Below, piece by piece: positions 1 through 5,795 of a stretch of 12,023 nucleotides of DNA. A model generated the notes under the pieces. The model was given only the letters and a program-made list of their open reading frames with translations, was not told the DNA's origin and made no database searches. Position numbers and translations under genes: made by a program. Within the stretch, counting starts at the first letter, position 1. Each line of letters starts with the position of its first letter. The DNA is from Gammaproteobacteria bacterium. GTDB taxonomy: Bacteria > Pseudomonadota > Gammaproteobacteria > SZUA-140. The stretch covers positions 1 through 12,023 of the forward strand of contig QIHH01000081.1 of assembly GCA_003230195.1 (NCBI GenBank). The letters are read 5' to 3'.

Positions 1-421
1 CGGCTGCCGGTGGTGATGCCAGCCCTTGAAAATAATTTTTATCGATCACATTCAGCTGGGTATTAAAACGTGCCAGGCGCAACGCCGCACCAGCGGTATA
101 AACAAAGGCCGCAATCCAGCCAAGTTTACCCATTGAACTTAACGACCACATAAACATCACCAGTGCCGGTGCCAGTCCAAATGAGACCATGTCGGCGAGG
201 CTATCGTACTCAGCGCCAAAATCACTCTGGGTATTGGTGATGCGCGCAAGACGCCCATCAATACCATCCATAATCATCGCGACAAAGATCGCAATGGCAG
301 CGGCTTCAAAGCGTCCATCAATCGCAGCGATGATCGCAAAAAAACCGGCGAAGAGTCCTGCAGTGGTGAACAAATTGGGTAAAAGGTAGACACCACGGCG
401 TCTCTGTTTCTGTTCAGTCAT
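1..421 (-). CDS. pssA: CDP-diacylglycerol-serine O-phosphatidyltransferase (phosphatidylserine synthase), 3' end cut by window
   Basis: The first 140 residues are visible, reading leftward from an ATG at 421; the C-terminus lies beyond position 1. The enzyme joins CDP-diacylglycerol and serine to make phosphatidylserine in the inner membrane, the precursor of phosphatidylethanolamine. The CDP-alcohol phosphotransferase signature is complete: D52, D55, G56, A59, R60, G69, D73 and D77 with the correct spacing. Hydrophobic stretches at about 12-34 and 40-51 and a further one after the motif fit an integral membrane protein. The start follows the stop of the upstream psd-like gene by 20 bases, so the two are probably co-transcribed. 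The Shine-Dalgarno sequence is weak. Family assignment is secure from the signature; the symbol also rests on the ilvC-psd-pssA neighbourhood. Confidence 0.93.
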   Translation of the reverse strand, partial: MTEQKQRRRGVYLLPNLFTTAGLFAGFFAIIAAIDGRFEAAAIAIFVAMIMDGIDGRLARITNTQSDFGAEYDSLADMVSFGLAPALVMFMWSLSSMGKLGWIAAFVYTAGAALRLARFNTQLNVIDKNYFQGLASPPAA

Positions 422-441
422 ATCACGTCTACTCTTAAGCG

Positions 442-1122
442 TTATGTTCCCAAGACAACATCATTTGCTCGATCTTTACTAGCCGAAACATGTTCATGTA
501 TCAACGTCGCCAGGATATCAGAACCAGCGTACAGCGTATCGTCAACCGCCACTTCGACCCTCGCATCAATCGGTAACAGTACTTCTATATAACCACCAAA
601 GCAAACCAGACCACAGCGCGCTCCCTGCCCAATACGTTCTCCCGTTTGATGATAACAGACAGGCTTTAGCGCGTGACTGCCAACTGCCATCATCAACACT
701 ACATCATCATTTTCATCGCTCTGCAACCACATTGCGTAACGATCGAGTGCTTCAGCCTCGCCGTCATCACTCGCTGACGAATGCCAATGTTGAACAATCT
801 TACCTTCTATTGGCGCGCGTGTCGTATAAGTCCCTGAACGATTCATACGAATAGAAATTTTATTGGCATCACGCTTGAGGTAGTTGTCATACACTCGTTC
901 AATCGCCAGCACAACACCATCGGCAGGGCTCACCACAGCGAGTGGTACAGAGGGAATGATGCGCTGTGGATCTCTAAACAGGTAGGCCAGCACAAGAGAC
1001 AATAACCAGAGTGGCAGAGCACCTAATAAGCCAAAGTAAAATTTTGCGACAAAACCAGACACCGCAAGCGCAGCGATAAATAGCCACCCTTCACGAGCAA
1101 TATAGGGATGCGCACGACTCAT
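442..1122 (-). CDS. Phosphatidylserine decarboxylase-like protein (short type), catalytic residues replaced
   Basis: A 226-residue protein with the layout of the short, PSD-B type phosphatidylserine decarboxylases: an N-terminal PYIAREGW segment, two hydrophobic helices at about 12-48, FRDP at 49-52, SPADG at 65-69, and a C-terminal beta-rich domain ending near FGGYIEVLLP (175-184). The real enzymes cleave themselves at a Gly-Ser bond to form a pyruvoyl group and decarboxylate phosphatidylserine. Against the related sequences I remember (FNVHSNRAP and FGSRVDVYLP), this protein has Tyr99 where the catalytic His stands and Gly177 where the pyruvoyl-forming Ser stands; only Asp68 remains. The middle (113-140) is also divergent. 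The frame is open throughout, so it is not a simple pseudogene. The position between ilvC and pssA is where psd normally sits, so it descends from psd, but decarboxylase activity is doubtful. I therefore give no symbol. Confidence 0.82.
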   Translation of the reverse strand: MSRAHPYIAREGWLFIAALAVSGFVAKFYFGLLGALPLWLLSLVLAYLFRDPQRIIPSVPLAVVSPADGVVLAIERVYDNYLKRDANKISIRMNRSGTYTTRAPIEGKIVQHWHSSASDDGEAEALDRYAMWLQSDENDDVVLMMAVGSHALKPVCYHQTGERIGQGARCGLVCFGGYIEVLLPIDARVEVAVDDTLYAGSDILATLIHEHVSASKDRANDVVLGT

Positions 1123-1140
1123 AATATAAACTCAGTCTCG

Positions 1141-1187
1141 TAAAAATTAAAAAGCCTCAACACTGGGATCAACCCAGTGTTGAGGCT
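1141..1187 (-). terminator. Rho-independent terminator after ilvC
   Basis: A perfect 15-base-pair stem (1153-1167 with 1173-1187) with a 5-base loop is followed, reading on the minus strand, by a run of T interrupted by AA. It lies 58 bases past the ilvC stop and ends about 20 bases before the psd-like start, so it separates the ilvBHC transcript from psd-pssA unless read through. Confidence 0.9.
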
Positions 1188-1244
1188 CTATCACGTTGTA
1201 ACCAGCCACGAATGCCTGCCAACAACGCTGCGTCAGATTAGCAC

Positions 1245-2261
1245 TTAGTTTTTTTCTTGGTCGACCAATTTGTTGTCTTTGATCCAAGACATCATACCGC
1301 GCAGTTTAGCACCCACTTTTTCGATACCATGCTCACGACCAATACGACGCTTCGCTTTCAAAGTGGCTGCACCCGCTTGATTTTCCAAAATGAACTCACG
1401 TGCAAATTCACCATTCTGAATTTCAGTCAGAATACGTTTCATTTCAGCGCGAGTCTCATCAGTAATGATACGAGGGCCACGGGTCAGGTCGCCATACTCA
1501 GCGGTGTTTGAGATTGAGTAACGCATGTTAGCGATACCACCCTCATACATCAGATCAACAATCAGTTTCAACTCATGCAGACACTCGAAGTAAGCCATTT
1601 CTGGTGCGTAGCCCGCTTCAACCAGGGTATCGAAACCGGCTTCAACCAATGCGCTAGCACCACCACAAAGTACAGCCTGCTCACCAAATAGATCCGTTTC
1701 AGTCTCTTCACGGAAGTTAGTTTCGATGATACCGGCACGGCCGCCACCGTTAGCACTGGCATAAGAGAGTGAGATACCTTTCGCGTTACCGCTGGCATCC
1801 TGATGGATCGCAATAAGTGAAGGGACACCACCACCCTGAGTGTAAGTAGAACGAACCAAGTGACCGGGGCCTTTGGGTGCGATCATGATCACGTCAAGAT
1901 CAGCGCGTGGCTCGATCTGCTCGTAGTGGATGTTAAAACCGTGGGCAAAGGCCAGTGCTGCACCCTGCTTAATGTTTGGCGCCACTTCGTCACGATAAAG
2001 TGCTGCCTGGTTTTCATCTGGAACCAGCATCATCACTACATCAGCGCTGGCAACCGCTTCAGCAACCGACTTAACCGTCAGGCCAGCATTAGTCGCTTTA
2101 GTCGCAGATGATGAGCCATCACGCAGACCAACCACCACATCAACACCTGAATCTTTCAGGTTGTTCGCATGGGCGTGGCCCTGAGAACCGTAACCTAGAA
2201 TTGCAACCGTTTTGCCCTTGATGATGGACAGGTCTGCATCTTTATCATAATAGACGTTCAT
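1245..2261 (-). CDS. ilvC: Ketol-acid reductoisomerase (NADP+), class I
   Basis: This 338-residue enzyme converts acetolactate or acetohydroxybutyrate to the dihydroxy acid using NADPH and Mg2+, the second common step of valine, leucine and isoleucine synthesis. The N-terminal Rossmann loop GYGSQG is at 23-28, with R47 and a serine cluster at 50-52 that suits the phosphate of NADPH. H107 lies in the conserved AHGFNIHY. The Mg2+ and substrate ligands are present: D190 and E194 in TDLFGEQ, and E226 and E230 in YFECLHE. Length matches the short (class I) form. The ATG at 2261 is preceded by AAGGAAGAG at good spacing. It is the last gene of the ilvBHC group, 147 bases after ilvH, and is followed by a strong terminator. 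Confidence 0.98.
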   Translation of the reverse strand: MNVYYDKDADLSIIKGKTVAILGYGSQGHAHANNLKDSGVDVVVGLRDGSSSATKATNAGLTVKSVAEAVASADVVMMLVPDENQAALYRDEVAPNIKQGAALAFAHGFNIHYEQIEPRADLDVIMIAPKGPGHLVRSTYTQGGGVPSLIAIHQDASGNAKGISLSYASANGGGRAGIIETNFREETETDLFGEQAVLCGGASALVEAGFDTLVEAGYAPEMAYFECLHELKLIVDLMYEGGIANMRYSISNTAEYGDLTRGPRIITDETRAEMKRILTEIQNGEFAREFILENQAGAATLKAKRRIGREHGIEKVGAKLRGMMSWIKDNKLVDQEKN

Positions 2262-2277
2262 TCGTTCTCTTCCTTAT

Positions 2278-2314
2278 TTCTAAATTTTACTAGAATTTAA
2301 ATTTATATTTATAT
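2278..2314. other. AT-rich stretch before ilvC
   Basis: This segment just upstream of the ilvC ribosome binding site is almost entirely A and T. It includes another TTCTAAATTT like the repeats at 2347-2411, and a short inverted repeat (TAAATT at 2281-2286 with AATTTA at 2294-2299). It could hold a secondary ilvC promoter, but I see no convincing -35/-10 pair. Confidence 0.4.
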
Positions 2315-2338
2315 CACGGTGCCTGATCAGGCATCGTG
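2315..2338. other. 24-base palindrome between ilvH and ilvC
   Basis: CACG (2315-2318) pairs with CGTG (2335-2338), and TGCCTGA (2320-2326) with TCAGGCA (2327-2333), with one imperfect pair between them. The centre is TGATCA, so as RNA the loop would be very small. No T run follows on the minus strand, so it is not an obvious terminator. It could be an operator, or an RNA hairpin that changes the ilvH/ilvC mRNA ratio; function unknown. Confidence 0.55.
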
Positions 2339-2346
2339 TCTAAAAA

Positions 2347-2411
2347 CCAGCTCTGCTAATCCAGTTGTTCTAAATTTACCAGCAGTTCTAAATCCAGCAG
2401 TTCTAAATTTA
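2347..2411. repeat. Short tandem repeats at the ilvH stop
   Basis: Four consecutive units of 14-18 bases begin with CCAG on the plus strand: 2347-2360 (diverged), 2361-2378, 2379-2393 and 2394-2411. The last three share the form CCAGNNGTTCTAAAT, two of them with an added TTA. The last unit supplies the ilvH stop codon (2409-2411). They look like a local slippage expansion in the ilvH-ilvC spacer. Confidence 0.75.
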
Positions 2412-2900
2412 AGCATGCAGGCTTTTTTCGCCGCGCGCGATACCACTCACACCAGAGCGTACGATCTCAATGATCTGGTCGGCGTTAATTGCCGCGATGA
2501 ACTCAACAATCTTGTCACCAGAATCGGTCAATTCTATCGTATATGACGCCTCGGTAACATCGATAATGCGCCCATTGAAAATATCTGCGAGCCTTTTATA
2601 CTCTTCACGCGCCTCACCAACGGCTTTCACCTTGATCAGTGCCATTTCGCGCTCAATATGTTCATCTTCACTCAGGTTCACCAGTTTAACCACATCAATC
2701 AGTTTATTAAGCTGCTTGGTGATCTGTTCGATGATCTCTTCAGAACCGCTGGTCACCACCGTCATACGCGACAGTGACGGATCTTCTGTTGGTGCAACCG
2801 TTAGCGATTCAATATTATAACCACGCGCAGAAAACAGCCCCGCAACACGCGACAGTGCACCTGTCTCATTTTCCATCAGAATTGAAATTACATGTCTCAT
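2409..2900 (-). CDS. ilvH: Acetolactate synthase, small (regulatory) subunit
   Basis: This 163-residue protein is the regulatory partner of the large subunit encoded just upstream; it activates the enzyme and confers feedback inhibition by valine. The N-terminal ACT domain (about 3-76) contains N11 and G14, positions I recall as part of the valine site in E. coli IlvH, and the hallmark ARGYNIESLTVAPT at 25-38. The C-terminal domain covers about 85-160 and ends in RSGVSGIARGEK. I chose the ATG at 2900, which gives the usual family length and start (MRHVISIL); a TTG one codon earlier is possible. It begins 4 bases after the ilvB stop, which implies translational coupling. Confidence 0.97.
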   Translation of the reverse strand: MRHVISILMENETGALSRVAGLFSARGYNIESLTVAPTEDPSLSRMTVVTSGSEEIIEQITKQLNKLIDVVKLVNLSEDEHIEREMALIKVKAVGEAREEYKRLADIFNGRIIDVTEASYTIELTDSGDKIVEFIAAINADQIIEIVRSGVSGIARGEKSLHA

Positions 2901-2904
2901 CAAA

Positions 2905-4599
2905 TCACACCAGAATCATTTCATTGAGGCCTGCACCGGCAGGAATCATAGGATAAACATTCTCTTCACTATCGGTGACAAAATCCATAAATACCAAGCG
3001 ATCTTTGAGCTTCATCGCCTCTTCCATTGCGCCGTCAACATCCGCTGGATTATCGATACGCATGCCCACATGGCCATAACTTTCAGCCAGTTTAACGAAA
3101 TCTGGCAGCGCATCCATATAAGACATGGCATAACGACCATCGTAGAAAAACTCCTGCCACTGACGCACCATGCCCAGATAACGATTATTCAACGCAACAA
3201 TCTTGATCGGTAGGCCATATTGCAGACAGGTTGAAAGTTCTTGAATACACATCTGAATACTGCCTTCACCGGTGACACAGGCAACCGTCGCATCTGGATG
3301 AGCAAACTGCACCCCCATCGCCGCTGGCAAGCCAAAACCCATCGTGCCAAGCCCGCCTGAGTTGATCCAGCGATATGGCTTATCAAACTTGTAGTACTGC
3401 GCCGCCCACATCTGATGTTGGCCCACATCAGAGGTCACATAAGCATCACCATTGGTTTCTCTGTAGAGCGCTTCAACCACCTGTTGCGGCTTTACTTTAC
3501 CACTCTCCGTATCGTACTTAAGACAATCCGCGCCGCGCCATTCGGTAATCTGTTTCCACCATTCACCAAGAGCCTGCTCGTCTGGCTTTTTATCGCCCTC
3601 TTTAAGCATCGCGATCATCTCTTGCAACACATTAGTCACTGAGCCAACAATCGGTACATCAACCTTCACGTTCTTCGAAATGGAAGATGGATCAATGTCG
3701 ACATGGATGATCTTCGCATGTGGACAGAACTTCTCAATATTGCCTGTTACGCGGTCATCAAAGCGCGCACCAATTGCAATCAGAACATCACAATGATGCA
3801 TCGTCATATTGGCTTCATAGGTGCCGTGCATGCCGAGCATGCCAAGGAACTGTTTATCCGTTGCCGGGTAGGCACCCAACCCCATCAGTGTATTGGTCAC
3901 CGGGTAGTTAAGTTGCTGTACCAGCTCAGTCAATTCTGCTGCACCGCGACCCAGTACCACCCCACCACCGGTATAGAAGATTGGACGCTGGGCAGAGAGC
4001 ATCATAGTCACAGCGCGCTTGATTTGGCCCATATGGCCTTCGACCACTGGGCTATACGAACGCATGGAAATTTCTTTCGGGTAGTTAAACTCGGCCTTAG
4101 CCGCAGTCACGTCCTTTGGAAGATCAATCACAACTGGCCCAGGACGGCCCGTAGTCGCGATGTAAAACGCCTTTTTGATCGTTTCTGCAAGATCCGCGAC
4201 ATCCTTCACCAGAAAATTATGTTTCACACAGGGGCGCGTGATGCCGATTGAATCCACTTCCTGGAACGCATCATTACCGATCATATTGGTGAAGACCTGC
4301 CCGGTGATCACCACCATCGGAATCGAATCCATAAAGGCGGTCGCGATCCCGGTCACCGCATTGGTCGCACCGGGACCAGAGGTCACTAGTGCAACACCCG
4401 CCTTCCCGGTCGAGCGTGCGTAACCATCAGCCGCGTGTGTTGCTGCCTGCTCATGTCTCACCAGCACATGTTTGATATCCTCTTGCTGATACAGCGCATC
4501 GTAGATGTGCAGTACCGCTCCGCCTGGATATCCAAACAGATGTTTTACTCCCTCTTCTTTCAGGGAGCGGACAAGTATCTCCGCGCCGGTTAATTCCAC
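2905..4599 (-). CDS. ilvB: Acetolactate synthase, large (catalytic) subunit
   Basis: A 564-residue thiamine-diphosphate enzyme that condenses two pyruvates, or pyruvate with 2-oxobutyrate, in the first common step of branched-chain amino acid synthesis. Catalytic E50 lies in VRHEQAATHAADGYAR. The TPP/Mg2+ motif GEGS begins at 444 and runs to the NN at 471-472; Glu instead of Asp in the second position is a variant I recall from pseudomonads. MVRQWQ follows, and the three-domain layout and length are normal. An upstream TTG at 4605 would be only 2 bases from the Shine-Dalgarno AAGAGGA, while the GTG at 4599 is 8 bases away and gives the family-typical start MELTGAE, so I chose GTG. It could equally be called ilvI. 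Its leader carries a terminator hairpin and a MITE-like insert. Confidence 0.97.
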   Translation of the reverse strand: MELTGAEILVRSLKEEGVKHLFGYPGGAVLHIYDALYQQEDIKHVLVRHEQAATHAADGYARSTGKAGVALVTSGPGATNAVTGIATAFMDSIPMVVITGQVFTNMIGNDAFQEVDSIGITRPCVKHNFLVKDVADLAETIKKAFYIATTGRPGPVVIDLPKDVTAAKAEFNYPKEISMRSYSPVVEGHMGQIKRAVTMMLSAQRPIFYTGGGVVLGRGAAELTELVQQLNYPVTNTLMGLGAYPATDKQFLGMLGMHGTYEANMTMHHCDVLIAIGARFDDRVTGNIEKFCPHAKIIHVDIDPSSISKNVKVDVPIVGSVTNVLQEMIAMLKEGDKKPDEQALGEWWKQITEWRGADCLKYDTESGKVKPQQVVEALYRETNGDAYVTSDVGQHQMWAAQYYKFDKPYRWINSGGLGTMGFGLPAAMGVQFAHPDATVACVTGEGSIQMCIQELSTCLQYGLPIKIVALNNRYLGMVRQWQEFFYDGRYAMSYMDALPDFVKLAESYGHVGMRIDNPADVDGAMEEAMKLKDRLVFMDFVTDSEENVYPMIPAGAGLNEMILV

Positions 4600-4609
4600 A
4601 ACCAATATC

Positions 4610-4762
4610 CTCTTAAGCGAGACCTTTGCACGAGTCTGTTTTCCGCTCCAGCTACGTTATAAATGATCTCAAAATAGTCATTTACTGTGTGTAAACTCCA
4701 TTTTTTTCGATCATTTATGCCTTGCTGGAACGGAAACTAGTTCTCGTGCAAAGGTCTCTTAA
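4610..4762. repeat. CTCTTAA direct repeats flanking the palindromic element
   Basis: CTCTTAA occurs at 4610-4616 and again at 4756-4762, flanking the inverted-repeat element. It could include a target duplication such as TTAA. The fit is imperfect: the right copy overlaps the last 3 bases of the inverted repeat, and 2 extra bases (GC) separate the left copy from it. Confidence 0.4.
4619..4758. mobile_element. MITE-like 140-base inverted-repeat element in the ilvB leader
   Basis: The two ends are perfect 16-base inverted repeats, GAGACCTTTGCACGAG at 4619-4634 and its reverse complement at 4743-4758. Symmetry continues inward: 4639-4652 pairs with 4724-4737 (12 of 14), and 4659-4668 pairs perfectly with 4709-4718. 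The 40-base centre contains a further small hairpin (TTTAC 4681-4685 with GTAAA 4691-4695). It has no coding capacity, as expected of a non-autonomous element mobilised by a related transposase. From unverified memory, ends of this GAGACCTTTGCA type occur on some IS5-family insertion sequences. It sits about 20 bases upstream of the ilvB start, leaving the ribosome binding site intact, and any ilvB message starting upstream would carry it as a long hairpin. Confidence 0.72.
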
Positions 4763-4766
4763 CAAG

Positions 4767-4789
4767 TAAAAAAACCCGCGAAAACGGGT
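4767..4789 (-). terminator. Terminator hairpin in the ilvB leader (possible attenuator)
   Basis: On the minus strand, stem ACCCG/CGGGT (4785-4789 with 4774-4778) and a 6-base loop are followed by a run of T. It points towards ilvB, about 170 bases upstream of its start and downstream of a separate terminator for the preceding gene. A second co-oriented terminator suits a leader attenuator, but I see no leader peptide rich in Leu, Val or Ile codons between it and the putative promoter. Confidence 0.65.
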
Positions 4790-4901
4790 GATTTGAATAA
4801 TTAATATACGGGATCGAATTTTAATGAGATTCGTTGCAAAAAGATAGGGAAGAAAGCAAAAACTTTAGACAATACAAGCCATTTCCACGATTTAGTACGG
4901 T

Positions 4902-4931
4902 TTTATGCCGAAAATCACAGGGACATCTCAA
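4902..4931 (-). promoter_or_regulatory. ilvB: Possible ilvB operon promoter
   Basis: On the minus strand, TTGAGA (4926-4931) resembles a -35 box and CATAAA (4902-4907) a -10 box, with an 18-base spacer. It lies just past the terminator of the preceding gene and upstream of the hairpin at 4767-4789, where an ilvB promoter is expected. This is a match by eye to the sigma-70 consensus only; the -10 is mediocre. Confidence 0.35.
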
Positions 4932-4935
4932 TCAT

Positions 4936-4954
4936 AAAAACGCCACATATGGCG
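4936..4954 (-). terminator. Terminator of the dienelactone-hydrolase-like gene
   Basis: Stem CGCCA/TGGCG (4941-4945 with 4950-4954) with a 4-base loop is followed on the minus strand by five T. It lies 46 bases past the stop of the gene at 5000-5719 and ends the ybbA-ybbP-5000 transcription unit. The gene-free stretch 4606-4999 holds only this, the possible promoter, the second terminator and the MITE-like element. Confidence 0.75.
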
Positions 4955-4999
4955 CTGGAATAGCACCATGTTTTCATGCCTGACGCCCTGACAACTCGC

Positions 5000-5719
5000 T
5001 TATTCAGTAAAATGACGCTTTAAAAATCGCTGAATGGCCAACCACGCCTCTTCGCTTGCCGCTGCATTGTAGGATGAGCTCATTGGGTTAACAAAACCAC
5101 TACCCGCATTCACCGTCACCACATCCAGGTTTTTGCGAAGCCTCAACATTACCTGCTGCCACTCATCTAACTGTTCAATGCCAAACGCAGGATCACGCCG
5201 TCCGAACACGCCTAGAATCGGCGCATCAAGGCGCTCAAGCATCTGCTGATTACCCTTCGGCATCGCATAGAAGGCCACCAACGCATCAATATCAGCATCG
5301 TTACTCGAGGCAATTTTGTAAAGGTGTTGAGCGCCATAACCCCAACCAATGGCTGCAACTAAATCCTGCCGCCTTTTCAGATAGTCAATCGCACCATTAA
5401 GATTAGCCGTAACCCACTCTGGGTCTGTTTGTGCCATCACCATTTTTGCCATTGAGTCTCGCAGTACCGGGCGGCCATCAAAAAGGTCTGCTATCACCAC
5501 CCGAAAACCCTGTTTCGCATAGCGATTAGCCCATGCCTTAACCTCATCAGCAAGTCCCCAACGGTCATGCGCAATGACAATGCCAATTTCAGCATCCGCG
5601 GGTCCCGCTACATAGGCATCAAACGAGGTACCATAAGCGGTCTTTAAAGTGACCATCTCGGCACTAGCAGCACCCGCCCATAGACAGCACATCACCATTA
5701 AAAAAAACTTGCGCAACAT
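5000..5719 (-). CDS. Secreted dienelactone hydrolase-like protein, nucleophile and His replaced
   Basis: The 239 residues start with a signal peptide (charged MLRK, hydrophobic 5-17, cleavage probable after ASA at 20), so the product is exported. The rest is an alpha/beta-hydrolase of the dienelactone hydrolase family: HDRWG at 51-55 where the family has HE.FG, GFRVVIADLF at 71-80, the nucleophile elbow at 125-130, the Asp loop GRRDP at 173-177, and AGSGFVNPMSSSYNAAASEEAW near the end. True members have Cys in the elbow (GFCWGG type) and His in AGHGF.NP. Here the elbow is GWGYGA, with Gly127 in the nucleophile position, and the His position is Ser207; only D176 of the triad remains. Hydrolase activity by the standard mechanism is unlikely. 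It starts 76 bases after the ybbP stop on the same strand, probably in one operon. Substrate and role unknown. Confidence 0.82.
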   Translation of the reverse strand: MLRKFFLMVMCCLWAGAASAEMVTLKTAYGTSFDAYVAGPADAEIGIVIAHDRWGLADEVKAWANRYAKQGFRVVIADLFDGRPVLRDSMAKMVMAQTDPEWVTANLNGAIDYLKRRQDLVAAIGWGYGAQHLYKIASSNDADIDALVAFYAMPKGNQQMLERLDAPILGVFGRRDPAFGIEQLDEWQQVMLRLRKNLDVVTVNAGSGFVNPMSSSYNAAASEEAWLAIQRFLKRHFTE

Positions 5720-5795
5720 ACCTCACCCCCTAAATGACTTCATGACCTTGAATAAAAGCATACCTGAGAAGGCAAGCGCATGCCATTCGCTCAAG

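Noticed and set aside
2470..2820. 116-codon plus-strand frame, Ser-rich
   Set aside because: Antisense to ilvH, which is fully conserved in its own frame.
3703..4251. 182-codon plus-strand open frame
   Set aside because: It is fully antisense to the well-supported ilvB, and its translation resembles no family; a compositional shadow.
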